A stretch of DNA of 64,000 nt from Fructobacillus evanidus (GTDB lineage Bacteria > Bacillota > Bacilli > Lactobacillales > Lactobacillaceae). The DNA is taken from assembly GCF_963580165.1 (NCBI RefSeq), contig NZ_CAUZLM010000001.1:124001-188000 (forward strand), in the 5' to 3' direction. How positions within the stretch are numbered: position 1 is the first letter of the stretch; every line of letters begins with the position of its first letter. Below are positions 24,057 through 32,674 of this stretch, one piece after another. The notes under the pieces were generated by a model. The model had not been told where the DNA came from. It ran no database searches and saw only the letters and a program-made list of their open reading frames with translations. The translations under genes were made by a program, and so were the position numbers.

Positions 24057-24467
24057 TTGGCGGACAAAATCGACAAGTTATTCACGGAATACTTTTCAGG
24101 CGATATTGAGAAAAAAATCGCTCTTAGAAAATTTGAATTAAGAACAGCTCAATCTGCTGATGAGAACATTGGCGGAGGGCGAGTTGAAAACGTCAACAAC
24201 GAAAAATCAAAGGTTGAAGGCGTTTTGATCAAAGAGTACGAAGACCAGGAATTAAATTTACTTCAATCAAGATATAACGCAGTTCATGATTTCATTGTTG
24301 ATAATGATTTGGAATTAGTGAACATGCTGGACTACTACTATGATGAACGAAAGCATTATGTTTGGAAAAAGGTTGCTCGATTAGTATTTAAATCAGAGCG
24401 ACAATGCCAGAATGACAGGGATAAAGCTAAATACAGATTCTTGCTAAGAAATACCTGGATTAGCTAG
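24057..24467 (+). CDS. DUF722/RinA-like late transcription activator
   Basis: A TTG start after AGGGGAATG opens a 136-residue helical protein (DKIDKLFTEYFSGDIEKKIALRKFELRT, ending VFKSERQCQNDRDKAKYRFLLRN), the pattern of DUF722 and RinA/ArpU-type activators at the end of early regions. Such proteins switch on packaging and structural genes. Two direct AAATGGCRGTAA boxes just downstream are candidate targets. Confidence 0.78.
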   Translation: MADKIDKLFTEYFSGDIEKKIALRKFELRTAQSADENIGGGRVENVNNEKSKVEGVLIKEYEDQELNLLQSRYNAVHDFIVDNDLELVNMLDYYYDERKHYVWKKVARLVFKSERQCQNDRDKAKYRFLLRNTWIS

Positions 24468-24480
24468 ATGTTGCGTTTTT

Positions 24481-24500
24481 TAGTTAGAAAATGGCGGTAA
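24481..24500 (+). promoter_or_regulatory. Late-control box, copy 1
   Basis: TAGTTAGAAAATGGCGGTAA, followed 5 bases on by TAGTATA, a possible -10. Copy 2 lies 261 bases downstream. Likely activator-dependent late promoter, by position after DUF722. Confidence 0.5.
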
Positions 24501-24519
24501 GATTGTAGTATAGAAAATT

Positions 24520-24712
24520 TCATATAAATGGGATTTTAGCAGTGGCAACTTATTATTTCTCCAATAACTTTTTCTTTGTTAATGCCACTGCTTTTTGGAG
24601 CAAATGGCTAGGCCTCGTGATTATTCTTTGTGGGAATCATCACGGTTAGAAAACTCGATCGGGTGCGATTCCTGATTTGCTCGTAGCGGTATTAGTGTAC
24701 TGCTGTTTTTTG
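24520..24712 (+). ncRNA. Structured RNA region with tRNA-like domain
   Basis: No ORF fits here. Three elements follow each other. First, AGCAGTGGCA/TGCCACTGCT is a 10-bp stem with long loop (24539-24592). Second, 24598-24683 has 7-bp acceptor-like pairing GAGCAAA/TTTGCTC, a T-arm TCGGG-TGCGATT-CCTGA directly before it, an 11-bp central arm with a 7-base loop (TTTGTGG) and only a tiny D-like hairpin. Third, AGCGGTA/TACTGCT with a T run is a terminator. It would make a ~190 nt RNA from the late-control box. Confidence 0.55.
24684..24712 (+). terminator. Terminator after the tRNA-like region
   Basis: A 7-bp stem AGCGGTA/TACTGCT (one G-T) with loop TTAGTG is followed by GTTTTTTG. Confidence 0.7.
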
Positions 24713-24741
24713 AGTTTCGGAAACACATTGCTGAAAATCAT

Positions 24742-24760
24742 TTAACTAAAATGGCAGTAA
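24742..24760 (+). promoter_or_regulatory. Late-control box, copy 2
   Basis: TTAACTAAAATGGCAGTAA repeats copy 1 at 24481, now ahead of the HdeD-like gene. Confidence 0.45.
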
Positions 24761-24848
24761 TTCATATTTTGTTTTGACTTATTAAAGACTTTTTTGTTAA
24801 CTATATTGTATAATTTTGTTATATTGTAGAAACAAAGGAGAAATAAGT

Positions 24849-25382
24849 ATGGATAAGTTTATTAATAAAATGCGACGTTCATTAGGAATTAACGGCCTAT
24901 TAACGGCGTTGTTTGGTGTGTTTGTTATTGTTTGGCCTGAGAAAAGCGCTTCTTTTATTTCGATGATCATTGGATTTTCACTGTTAGTGACCGGATTTGT
25001 TAGATTCCTTGCTAGTTTTAATCGAAAAAATGAGATTGATATGAATCACATTGTTAATGTTATGGTTTCAATTGTTTATTGGCTAGCAGGCATTTTTATT
25101 TTTGCTGATATTAAGTATGCAACGGTATCACTATTGATTGTTGTTGGTATTTTAGTTGGAATTGCATGGGTTTCTGAGGGGATTTCTCAATTAACATTTT
25201 TAAATGGTATTTCAAATGGACGTGCAGTATTTGTCTTTTTGGCAATTATCAATATTATCGCAGGCGTTGTGTTAATTATTAGTCCGTTTATCGGGGGATT
25301 GCTTTTATGGGAGTTCTTGGGATTCATGTTGCTATTTATTGGTGTGATGAAACTTGTACAGTATTTTGTTATTCGTAGTTGA
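24849..25382 (+). CDS. HdeD/DUF308-family membrane protein
   Basis: The 177-residue protein has six short hydrophobic segments in the DUF308/HdeD pattern (LLTALFGVFVIVWPEKSASFISMIIGFSLLVTG, and a repeat near FLAIINIIAGVVLIISPF). HdeD proteins are linked to acid stress in enterics. It sits between late activator and packaging genes, with its own terminator and A+T-rich composition, so it is a typical added cargo gene. ATG 24849 follows AAAGGAGAAATAAGT. Confidence 0.85.
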   Translation: MDKFINKMRRSLGINGLLTALFGVFVIVWPEKSASFISMIIGFSLLVTGFVRFLASFNRKNEIDMNHIVNVMVSIVYWLAGIFIFADIKYATVSLLIVVGILVGIAWVSEGISQLTFLNGISNGRAVFVFLAIINIIAGVVLIISPFIGGLLLWEFLGFMLLFIGVMKLVQYFVIRS

Positions 25383-25406
25383 GCATTTTCAAATAAACTA
25401 GATAGT

Positions 25407-25445
25407 AAAAATCGTCAGTTATTTAAATATAACGGCGATTTTTTT
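25407..25445 (+). terminator. Terminator of the HdeD-like gene
   Basis: Stem AAAAATCG...GTTAT / ATAAC..CGATTTTT with a small internal loop, followed by T. Confidence 0.75.
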
Positions 25446-25471
25446 AATATGAAGGGAGTTATAAAATCAAG

Positions 25472-25621
25472 ATGAAAGACAAGATTGTGAAACATTTAGG
25501 CCGCCCGTTTGAATGGATGTGTGTCGGTATACTGTACATGGTAGCAGGCGGTTTGTTTATCGGCGCAATCGGAATTATCACGCTAGCGATTAAGATTGCC
25601 TGGTTCGGAGCGACGTTCTAA
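25472..25621 (+). CDS. Small membrane protein (49 aa)
   Basis: Starts MKDKIVKHLGRPFEWMCVG and has one membrane helix (GGLFIGAIGIITLAIKIAWF). Its TAA shares bases with the next ATG (TAATG), so the two are coupled. AGGGAG is somewhat far upstream. Confidence 0.65.
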   Translation: MKDKIVKHLGRPFEWMCVGILYMVAGGLFIGAIGIITLAIKIAWFGATF

Positions 25622-25896
25622 TGGTGTATGAAGATAAAGAAACAAGAATGAAACGGCATAAGGAACAGGCGACCGCTGTTAATAATCAATTTGCTACTGT
25701 AAACGATGAGCAACCAGACAAGCACGAATATCGACACGCTAACATGCGGGCAGGATTTCGATTCGGTGCGATCAATTACGGCAAGCATATGAGGTGGCTG
25801 AATGAGATTATTACACAATATTCATTGGCTATTTTCATCGTATCAATTCCTATTTTTATCGGGTTTTATTTTGTTTATAAGTGGATTAAAAAGTAA
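25621..25896 (+). CDS. Membrane-anchored phage protein (91 aa)
   Basis: A charged soluble N-terminal part (starts MVYEDKETRMKRHKEQATAV) precedes a single C-terminal membrane helix (LAIFIVSIPIFIGFYFVYKW). Coupled to the previous small membrane gene. Unknown function, just ahead of terminase. Confidence 0.7.
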   Translation: MVYEDKETRMKRHKEQATAVNNQFATVNDEQPDKHEYRHANMRAGFRFGAINYGKHMRWLNEIITQYSLAIFIVSIPIFIGFYFVYKWIKK

Positions 25897-25918
25897 AGAC
25901 CTTAACGGGTCTTTTTTT
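25895..25918 (+). terminator. Terminator before terS
   Basis: AAAGACC-TTAAC-GGGTCTTT followed by a T run. Confidence 0.8.
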
Positions 25919-25956
25919 AGTACATATGTCAAGAAGAAAGGAGGAGTGGCGATGAC

Positions 25957-26736
25957 ATGACAAAACGTGATGAAGCTAAGCAAGATTACTTAGCTGGTAT
26001 GAAGCCTAAAGACATTGCAAACAAGTATGAGGTTTCAGCAGCAACAGTTCGTTCATGGAAAGCCAGATATTGGTCAATCGAATCACCACCAAAAAACGTT
26101 GCAACAAAATCAAAAAGTGTTGCAACAAAAAATGAAAACGTTGCAACGCATCAAGAGTTGCATCCAGCTATTCAAGAACTAGATGATAGTGAACTCAATG
26201 ACCGTCAAAAGCACTTTGTTATGGAGTATGTGCGCCTTTCCAATGCAACACAGGCATACATAAATGCTTACAATGTTGACTATGATTCAGCCAAAGTAGC
26301 TGCTCACAATTTATTAACAAATATTAACATTCAAACCGAAATTAAACGTCTGCACACAGCTCGTATGGCTGAACAAAGTGTGGGCGTTTTTGATTTGGTT
26401 GATGATTTGATTGTTGAAGCGAAAGCTGATGTACGTGACTTTGCGGAATGGGGTTCGAATGAATTTGAAGCAATTGACGAAGAGAGCGGTAAGCAATATA
26501 CCAGGCATAAGTCATGGGTAGCTTTGAAAGACAGTAATTCTGTTGATAGTAAGGCGATTAAGAAGATAACTGTTGGTAAAGATGGCCCAATTGTTGAGTT
26601 GCATGACCGCAATAAGGCTCGTGATAGGTTGCTAGAAAAGTTACTTGGCAAAGGTGTCTTTGCTGATGGCGATGGCGAGCAGAAAATTAATATCAATATG
26701 GACAGTTTCGAGGAGAAAGATGATGGCGACAATTAA
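25957..26736 (+). CDS. terS: Terminase small subunit
   Basis: The 259-residue protein has an N-terminal helix-turn-helix (MKPKDIANKYEVSAATVRSWKARYW), a repeated NVAT linker (residues ~47-68), and the Terminase_2 core (LNDRQKHFVMEYVRLSNATQAYINAYNVDYDSAKVAAHNLL). It recognises the packaging site and loads the large subunit. AAAGGAGGAGTGGCGATGAC lies upstream. Its linker codons contain three GTTGCAAC palindromes, a possible pac site. Confidence 0.93.
   Translation: MTKRDEAKQDYLAGMKPKDIANKYEVSAATVRSWKARYWSIESPPKNVATKSKSVATKNENVATHQELHPAIQELDDSELNDRQKHFVMEYVRLSNATQAYINAYNVDYDSAKVAAHNLLTNINIQTEIKRLHTARMAEQSVGVFDLVDDLIVEAKADVRDFAEWGSNEFEAIDEESGKQYTRHKSWVALKDSNSVDSKAIKKITVGKDGPIVELHDRNKARDRLLEKLLGKGVFADGDGEQKININMDSFEEKDDGDN
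26098..26147 (+). other. Putative pac site: three GTTGCAAC palindromes
   Basis: GTTGCAAC occurs at 26098, 26119 and 26140, exactly 21 bp (two helical turns) apart, inside terS. SPP1 and P22 also carry packaging recognition sites in or by the terS gene. Binding by TerS is inference. Confidence 0.5.
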
Positions 26737-28003
26737 TATTAATTTCCATCAATCTGTGGATCAGTCTTACTATCAACTTTTTGCCAGTCATGAGTCATTT
26801 ATTGCTATCAAAGGTGCTCGTGGTTCTGGTAAATCATGGGCGCAAGCGTACAACGTTATCTATGAAATGTTGCGACTCCCATATGTTAACTGGCTGGTTA
26901 TTCGGCAGTATCAGAACACCAATAAAGAGTCGACATATAACACATTGAAAAAGGTCATCACTCAATTAGGGCTGTATGACCTTTTTAAATTCACAGTTAG
27001 CCCACTTGAAATCACTATGAAATCAACAGGCCAGAAGATTTACTTTCGAGGCATGGATGACCCGTTGAAAATAACGTCTATTAGCGCTGAGAACGGCTAT
27101 TTGTGTCGTGCGTGGTGGGAAGAAGCTTACGAGTTAAAAAGCCGTGAGGACTTCCAAACGGTTGTTGAATCGTTACGTGGACAGTTACCTGATGGAGGCT
27201 ATTATCAGCATATCCTGACATTCAACCCTTGGTCTGAACGACATTGGCTCAAAGAAGAGTTTTTTGATGAGGAGACCAAGCGCAATGGCGTGTTGAATTT
27301 CACGACTACCTACAAGAATAACAGCCACTTGGACCAACAATTCATTGACAACATGATGGAGCTAAAGGAGCGCAATCCTAACCGTGCCAGAGTGGCCGTA
27401 GATGGCGAATGGGGTATTGCAGAAGGACTTGTGTTTGAAGACCTGTTCGAGCTTGAAAACTTTGACTCACGAGAAATTCAAGGTCGACAAATCATGGGGC
27501 TTGATTTTGGTTTCACACATGACCCAACTGCCTTTGTTAAAGCTATCGTTAAAGGAAACGATATATACGTCTATGACGGCTTTTACGAACAGGGCTTACT
27601 AAATGACCCAATGGCACGTAAACTCGCACAGAGCGGTGCTATGAAAGGAAAGGTGTATGCCGACAGTGCAGAGCCTCGAACGATTGCTGAATTGCAAAGT
27701 CGAGGGCTTCGAACAATTGTTCCTGTTGGTAAAGGTAAAGACTCCAACCAACAGCGAATGGAGTTCATGAAGAACTACCACTATCATATCCATCCAAATG
27801 TCAGTTTCTTGCTAGAAGAAATGGAAACGTTCACTTACAAGAAGGACAAGTTTGGCAAGATGACCAATGCCGTTGAAGATGGAGACGACCACGCCATTCA
27901 AGCATTGGGATATGCGCTTGAGCCAATTATCTTCACGAATAAAGAAGGCTCATATATGAATTATCAAGAACGATTAAAGGCAGTCAAGGACATTGGACTG
28001 TAA
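26723..28003 (+). CDS. terL: Terminase large subunit (PBSX/Terminase_3 type)
   Basis: The 426-residue motor has Walker A GARGSGKS at residues 31-38, the C-terminal RNase H-like nuclease start GLDFGFTHDP near 258 and YADSAEPRTIAEL near 312, and a DGDDHAIQALGYA end. It pumps DNA into the prohead and cuts it. ATG 26723 has AGGAG at 7 bases; ATG 26720 is also possible. It overlaps terS by 14 bases. Confidence 0.95.
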   Translation: MATININFHQSVDQSYYQLFASHESFIAIKGARGSGKSWAQAYNVIYEMLRLPYVNWLVIRQYQNTNKESTYNTLKKVITQLGLYDLFKFTVSPLEITMKSTGQKIYFRGMDDPLKITSISAENGYLCRAWWEEAYELKSREDFQTVVESLRGQLPDGGYYQHILTFNPWSERHWLKEEFFDEETKRNGVLNFTTTYKNNSHLDQQFIDNMMELKERNPNRARVAVDGEWGIAEGLVFEDLFELENFDSREIQGRQIMGLDFGFTHDPTAFVKAIVKGNDIYVYDGFYEQGLLNDPMARKLAQSGAMKGKVYADSAEPRTIAELQSRGLRTIVPVGKGKDSNQQRMEFMKNYHYHIHPNVSFLLEEMETFTYKKDKFGKMTNAVEDGDDHAIQALGYALEPIIFTNKEGSYMNYQERLKAVKDIGL

Positions 28004-28012
28004 GGAGGGAAT

Positions 28013-29587
28013 ATGCCACAAGACTATAACACTGAGGCATACAACAGCCTTAGAAACGCGCTGATGGTGTACAAGGAAGATGAAAATGCACTTACACCAG
28101 AACGAATTGGCCAATTTATTGCACACCACTACAACAAGCAGCGACCACGATTGTTGATGTTGGATAGCTACTACAAAGGTATTAACACAAAGATTAATAA
28201 CAAGAATAGTCGAAGAGTTGATGAGTATGGCGCTGACGTTCGCTTGGGGCATCCATTTGCCCAAGAGATTGCTGATTTCCATACAGCGTTCAGTGTTGGT
28301 AACCCAATCACGATTACTGTTGATAGTGATGGAAATGGCATTGATGATGAGCACAATTTGCTAGACAACATAAACGACTACAACGATATTGATGCACTTT
28401 ACTACGACTTATTTAATGACATGTCGAAGTATGGCCGAGCATTCGCCAATATCTATCGTGACCCTGATGACAAGATGGAACGTATCACTCGATTAAGCCC
28501 AGTGGACACGTTTATCATCTATTCGAATGAGGTTGACCCAGTGCCATTGGTTGCTGTGCGCTACACGCCAGTGAATGATTTGCAGAGTGTCGATTCATCT
28601 GACTATGGCCAGTTCATTATTGAAACTTGGTCCGAACACCAGTACACAGTTAGTCAACCTACTGACATTGTTGGCGGTAGTGTTGCTAATGGTTATGATA
28701 ACAGCCAGACACAAGAATTGATTTCAATGCCAGTTGTTGAGTTCTGGAACAACAGTCAGCGCTTAGGCGACTATGATGGTGTGATTAGTCTGATTGATGC
28801 CTATGATGCTAGTCAGTCCGACACAGCTAATTACATGCAGGATAGCAATGATGCCATGCTGGTTATCCAGGGCGATATTCAAGACCTGTTAGAGGGTGCT
28901 GAATTAGCAGTAGATCCAGACGACAAGGAATACTTGCAAAAGTTGGTTGATGAGAAACGCCAGTTGTTACAAGACATTCGCAAGAGTCGAACACTCTTCT
29001 TGAAATCAGGAATTAGTGCTACTGGTCAACAGACGAGTGTGTCAGCTAGCTACATTCATAAAGAGTACGACAGTGTTGGTGTTGAGGCCTACAAGACACG
29101 CCTCTATAAGAACATCCACTCATTTAGTCGTACTCCTGATGTGTCTGATGATAACTTTGCCAACAACTCTTCGGGTGTGGCCATGCAGTACAAGCAATTG
29201 GGTGTTATTCAATTAGCTAAGACCAAGCGAAGAATGTTCGAGAAAGGGCTCACATCCATTTATCGAATCATTCAAGAACTGGAGTTGGCCGTGAAGGGAA
29301 AATGGGACATTGATTACAACAACATCAACTTCATGTTCACAGACAACCTACCAACTGATGATGTCAACACCATTCAGACGTTGCAACAGGCAGGCGCAAC
29401 ATTCCCACGAGCTTATCTTGACCGCTTTGCACCAGGTATCTCGACTGATGAGATGAATAGCTTGCGTGAAGAGCAGGATAGCAATAATCAGGCTATGCAA
29501 AAGGAAGTTATGCACATCCAGGAACGTGACGCACTGATTAACAGCATTGGAGATGAGACTGATGACGAGCAATCGGGACAAGGTTAA
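28013..29587 (+). CDS. Portal protein (SPP1 gp6-like)
   Basis: The 524-residue protein follows terL by 9 bases with AAGGAGGGAAT. It has the portal order: stem region near RVDEYGADVRLGHPFAQEIADFHTAFSVGN, acidic loop segments, and a terminal acidic tail. It forms the dodecameric ring through which DNA enters and leaves the head. SPP1-type portal plus Mu-F-like neighbour is a common set. Confidence 0.93.
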   Translation: MPQDYNTEAYNSLRNALMVYKEDENALTPERIGQFIAHHYNKQRPRLLMLDSYYKGINTKINNKNSRRVDEYGADVRLGHPFAQEIADFHTAFSVGNPITITVDSDGNGIDDEHNLLDNINDYNDIDALYYDLFNDMSKYGRAFANIYRDPDDKMERITRLSPVDTFIIYSNEVDPVPLVAVRYTPVNDLQSVDSSDYGQFIIETWSEHQYTVSQPTDIVGGSVANGYDNSQTQELISMPVVEFWNNSQRLGDYDGVISLIDAYDASQSDTANYMQDSNDAMLVIQGDIQDLLEGAELAVDPDDKEYLQKLVDEKRQLLQDIRKSRTLFLKSGISATGQQTSVSASYIHKEYDSVGVEAYKTRLYKNIHSFSRTPDVSDDNFANNSSGVAMQYKQLGVIQLAKTKRRMFEKGLTSIYRIIQELELAVKGKWDIDYNNINFMFTDNLPTDDVNTIQTLQQAGATFPRAYLDRFAPGISTDEMNSLREEQDSNNQAMQKEVMHIQERDALINSIGDETDDEQSGQG

Positions 29588-30419
29588 ACAATTCGCTAAT
29601 CAGCAAGCACTGAACGATAGTCGAAATGCTCAAGCACTACAAGATATTGTTGATGACACGAGCTCGGACTATATGGACTGGTGGTCAGATTTCTTGGCGG
29701 AGTATCCAGATTTCGACCAAGGCGATTATTCAGGCGTTCCAAATCAAGACCTTGTGAACTATCTGGATAGCTATGCCAAGCAGAATGGTCAAAAGCCTGT
29801 CAAAGTTAGCAACGTTGACCAGATGATTGAATATGCAGTGATTCTATTCACGACTGTGGTGGCCTACAAAGCGATTAAGAAGATTTCGAATAATCTTAAC
29901 AACGAAGCCAATAAAACGGCTCAATTCGGCTTTAAAACCTATGACGTGAAGTCAAAACCAATTGACCGCACATTAGTCAACACAAACTTTGATGGTGTTA
30001 ACTGGTCTAACTCGATTTGGAAGAATCAAAGTGCTCTTCGTTCTGATCTATCGAACATCATGCGCCAGTCGTTATTACAGGGGCAAAACCCAGTGACGTA
30101 CACCAAGCAGCTCAAAGAAAAGTTTGGTGTGCAAAAGTACCAAGCAGAACGTATATTACGTACAGAATCAGCAAGAGTTTCGGCCTTACAGCAGGCAAAG
30201 AACATCAAGAACGCTGGTTTTGAGTACATGGAATGGGTAACTGGTGGTGGTGCATGTCGTTACTGCATGGAAATGGATGGAAAAGTGTTCAAGGCCGTTG
30301 ATTTTGGCGAGGGTCGTTACACAATTCCAAAACATCCTAATTGCCGTTGTTCGGTTACTGGATTTTACAAGCAAAACAGCAATGATGATAGCTCTTCTGA
30401 TGACGAAGATGATGATTGA
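29562..30419 (+). CDS. Minor head protein (SPP1 gp7 / Mu F-like)
   Basis: The 285-residue protein ends with the Mu-F/gp7 signature ILRTESARVSALQQAKNI...CRYCMEMDGKVFKAVDFGEG...PKHPNCRCSVTG, a likely metal site of two Cys and His residues. It binds the portal and is packaged in small numbers. GGAGATGAG precedes ATG 29562; an upstream TTG (29547) is less likely. The tail is rich in Asp and Ser. Confidence 0.92.
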   Translation: MTSNRDKVKQFANQQALNDSRNAQALQDIVDDTSSDYMDWWSDFLAEYPDFDQGDYSGVPNQDLVNYLDSYAKQNGQKPVKVSNVDQMIEYAVILFTTVVAYKAIKKISNNLNNEANKTAQFGFKTYDVKSKPIDRTLVNTNFDGVNWSNSIWKNQSALRSDLSNIMRQSLLQGQNPVTYTKQLKEKFGVQKYQAERILRTESARVSALQQAKNIKNAGFEYMEWVTGGGACRYCMEMDGKVFKAVDFGEGRYTIPKHPNCRCSVTGFYKQNSNDDSSSDDEDDD

Positions 30420-30448
30420 AGCATTCACTTAATTGTGAGTGCTTTTTT
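30420..30448 (+). terminator. Hairpin with T run after the minor head gene
   Basis: AGCATTCAC-TTAATT-GTGAGTGCT followed by TTTTT. It may partly stop transcription between portal and scaffold genes. Confidence 0.7.
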
Positions 30449-30571
30449 GTACATAAATCGACCTGGGATGTCGTTAAAAGCACCAGAAATCAAATAACGG
30501 AACGAAAAGGTGGACTGTGTACCAGTAATTGGCGGACAGTGTGCCTTTTGTTGTGTAAAAGGAGAATTGCA

Positions 30572-31105
30572 ATGGCAGAAGAACCAAAAGCACCAGAAAC
30601 TGATGTAACTGAACAAACCGAGGCTGAGGAAACACCTAAGACTTACACGCAAGATGAACTCGACAAGGAAATCGAGCGTGAAGCTGAACGGCGTGTGGCC
30701 AAGGCCAAGAAGGGTTGGGATGAACAACTTGATGACAAGTTGTCAGAAGCCAAGACCGAAGGCGCAAAGCTGGCCAAGATGTCTGCTCAAGAAAAAGCAG
30801 AAGCAGCGGCTAAGGAACGTGCTGATAAGTTAGCTGCTCGTGAAGCAGAACTTAACAAGCGGGAATTGACAGCTAATGTGCGTGACGTTTTGGCAGAAAA
30901 GGACTTGCCATCTGAGTTGGCCGAACCGTTAGTTGCATTGGGAGAGGCTGATTTGATTGCTCAGACTGCTGATTCAATTTCTCAATTGATTTCAGAACGA
31001 GTCAACAAGGAAGTTGACAGCAAGCTGAGTGGTGGCGGTAAGCCAAAGGGTTCAGCAGAAAATATTGATACAAAGAGTGATTTAGCAAAGTCACTAGGGC
31101 TATGA
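30572..31105 (+). CDS. Capsid scaffold protein (DUF4355-like)
   Basis: The 177-residue acidic, helical protein (TYTQDELDKEIEREAERRVAKAKKGWDEQL, coiled centre KLAAREAELNKRELTANVRD) lies just ahead of the capsid gene, as DUF4355 scaffolds do. AAAAGGAGAATTGCA sets the start at 30572. An upstream frame to 30416 has no ribosome site and no resemblance. Confidence 0.9.
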   Translation: MAEEPKAPETDVTEQTEAEETPKTYTQDELDKEIEREAERRVAKAKKGWDEQLDDKLSEAKTEGAKLAKMSAQEKAEAAAKERADKLAAREAELNKRELTANVRDVLAEKDLPSELAEPLVALGEADLIAQTADSISQLISERVNKEVDSKLSGGGKPKGSAENIDTKSDLAKSLGL

Positions 31106-31119
31106 GGAGGAAATAACTA

Positions 31120-32031
31120 ATGGCATATAACTACGTAACTAAGGATGGTGGCGTTTTTGATCAGAAGATTAACCAAGGGTTGATTACTTCTGTTTTGGGC
31201 AACCAGGCCTTGCAATTCGTGAACGGTGGCAAGTCATTTACATTGACGACCATCTCAACATCAGGCTTTAAGCCACACACTCGAGGTACTGGCTATAACT
31301 CAGGTTCTGTCACGAATGACAAGAAGGTCTATACCATGGGTCAAGACCGTGACATTGAATTCTTTGTCGATAAGGAAGATGTTGACGAAACCAACCAAGA
31401 TTTGGCAGTCGGAAACATCACTAAGGTCTTTATTGAAGAACAAGCTCAACCTGAAATTGATGCTTATCGTTTCTCAACTTTGGCTGGTTTGGCAAAGACA
31501 TCAACTACTGAAAAGTTGGATGAAACGAACGTTTACACACGTTTGAAAGCCGCTTTGTTACCAGTACGTAAGTACGGTGTAACGGACATCATTGGTTTCG
31601 TTTCAACTGAAACCATGGACTACTTGGAACGTTCAAAGGAATTTACTCGTTCTATCACGAACCAAAACGTTGGCCAAACTGCTTTGGAATCTCGTGTCAC
31701 ATCATTGGATGGTGTGCAATTGATTGAAGTTCTTGATCCAACATTGTTGAACACTAAGTTTGATTTCTCTGATGGATTTAAGCCACAGGCTGATTCACAG
31801 GCTATCAATTTCTTGTTCGTTGCTAAGTCAGTAACGATTCCTGCATTGAAGACTCAATCAGTTTACTTGTTCAATCCAGGCGAACACACAAAGGGCGATG
31901 GATACTTGTACCAAAACCGTTTGTACCACGACATCTTTGTCAAGGACCGTAAGAAGGACGGTGTGTCTGTTTCAATTAAGACAGCGACTGCAGGAACTTC
32001 AACTACTGATAGCGCAACGCCATCTAAGTAA
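31120..32031 (+). CDS. Major capsid protein
   Basis: The 303-residue protein lies between scaffold and connector genes with strong AGGAGGAAATAACTA. It has a HK97-fold look: N-arm, GQDRDIEFFVDKEDVDETNQDLAVGNITKVFIEEQAQPEIDAYRFSTLA as E-loop/P-domain region, and A-domain strands. Codon use is biased to a few codons, as expected for a highly made protein. Confidence 0.9.
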   Translation: MAYNYVTKDGGVFDQKINQGLITSVLGNQALQFVNGGKSFTLTTISTSGFKPHTRGTGYNSGSVTNDKKVYTMGQDRDIEFFVDKEDVDETNQDLAVGNITKVFIEEQAQPEIDAYRFSTLAGLAKTSTTEKLDETNVYTRLKAALLPVRKYGVTDIIGFVSTETMDYLERSKEFTRSITNQNVGQTALESRVTSLDGVQLIEVLDPTLLNTKFDFSDGFKPQADSQAINFLFVAKSVTIPALKTQSVYLFNPGEHTKGDGYLYQNRLYHDIFVKDRKKDGVSVSIKTATAGTSTTDSATPSK

Positions 32032-32053
32032 TTGACTAAGGGGGGTGTAAGTG

Positions 32054-32389
32054 ATGAGTTCAGCAACTGATTATGCTATCTTGCTTGACCCTGGAGCAGA
32101 TATTAATACCAAACTTATCTTGATTGAGAAGGGCGTTAAATCACGCCTGTCAGTCTTGTTAGGCCTGTCAAATGGAAGCGCCATTCCACCAAAGTTCAGC
32201 TACATTGTTGACGAAGTGGTGGGCGCTCGTTTCTCTCGTCTAGGAAATGAGGGGTTGAAGCAATCGAACCAAGATGGTTTGACCCTTGTATTCCAAGATG
32301 ACGATTTTGCTAAGTTTAAGAAAGAAATTGACGAATATAGGTATGGCGATACGTCTAGTCCTCGGACAGGACGGGTAACATTCCTATGA
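32054..32389 (+). CDS. Head-tail connector protein
   Basis: The 111-residue helical protein (TKLILIEKGVKSRLSVLLGL, VGARFSRLGNEGLKQSNQDG) matches phage gp6-like connector proteins that extend the portal. Position after the capsid gene agrees. GGGGGGTGTAAGTG precedes ATG 32054. Confidence 0.82.
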   Translation: MSSATDYAILLDPGADINTKLILIEKGVKSRLSVLLGLSNGSAIPPKFSYIVDEVVGARFSRLGNEGLKQSNQDGLTLVFQDDDFAKFKKEIDEYRYGDTSSPRTGRVTFL

Positions 32390-32673
32390 TTTTCGAGGTT
32401 CAGACTTATAAGAAAGTGAAGGGAAATCAAGACCCACGTAACCCAACCAAGCACCAAGATGTGTTAGTTGGCAAGTACACAGTAAACGTGACCAATTTGA
32501 GCGCTGCGACTGCTTTTCGAAAGTATGGCACAGCGACCTATGGTCAAAAAGAGCTGCGTACAAGCATACCACTAGATGATTTTGATTATTGCCTGATTGG
32601 TGGCAAGAAATACGTGGTGCAAGAACGACAGACGGTTAATTATCGTCAGTCAATATTGGTAAAGGAGGCTTGA
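32386..32673 (+). CDS. Putative head completion (stopper) protein
   Basis: The 95-residue beta-rich protein (starts MIFEVQTYKKVKGNQDPRNP; ends KKYVVQERQTVNYRQSILVKEA) overlaps the connector by ATGA. Its slot in the cluster is that of the SPP1 gp16-like stopper. Sequence alone is weak evidence. Confidence 0.72.
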   Translation: MIFEVQTYKKVKGNQDPRNPTKHQDVLVGKYTVNVTNLSAATAFRKYGTATYGQKELRTSIPLDDFDYCLIGGKKYVVQERQTVNYRQSILVKEA

Positions 32674-32674
32674 G

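Noticed and set aside
24598..24683. A canonical phage tRNA gene.
   Set aside because: Acceptor and T-arm fit, but there is no D-arm, the central arm is about 11 bp, and T-loop position 55 is G; reported as tRNA-like only.
26098..26147. CRISPR-like repeat array.
   Set aside because: Repeats are only 8 bp, lie in the terS reading frame and have near-identical spacers; better read as a binding-site array.
30416..30571. Upstream extension of the scaffold gene.
   Set aside because: No ribosome site, it crosses a terminator hairpin, and it is Cys-rich and unlike the rest of the protein.
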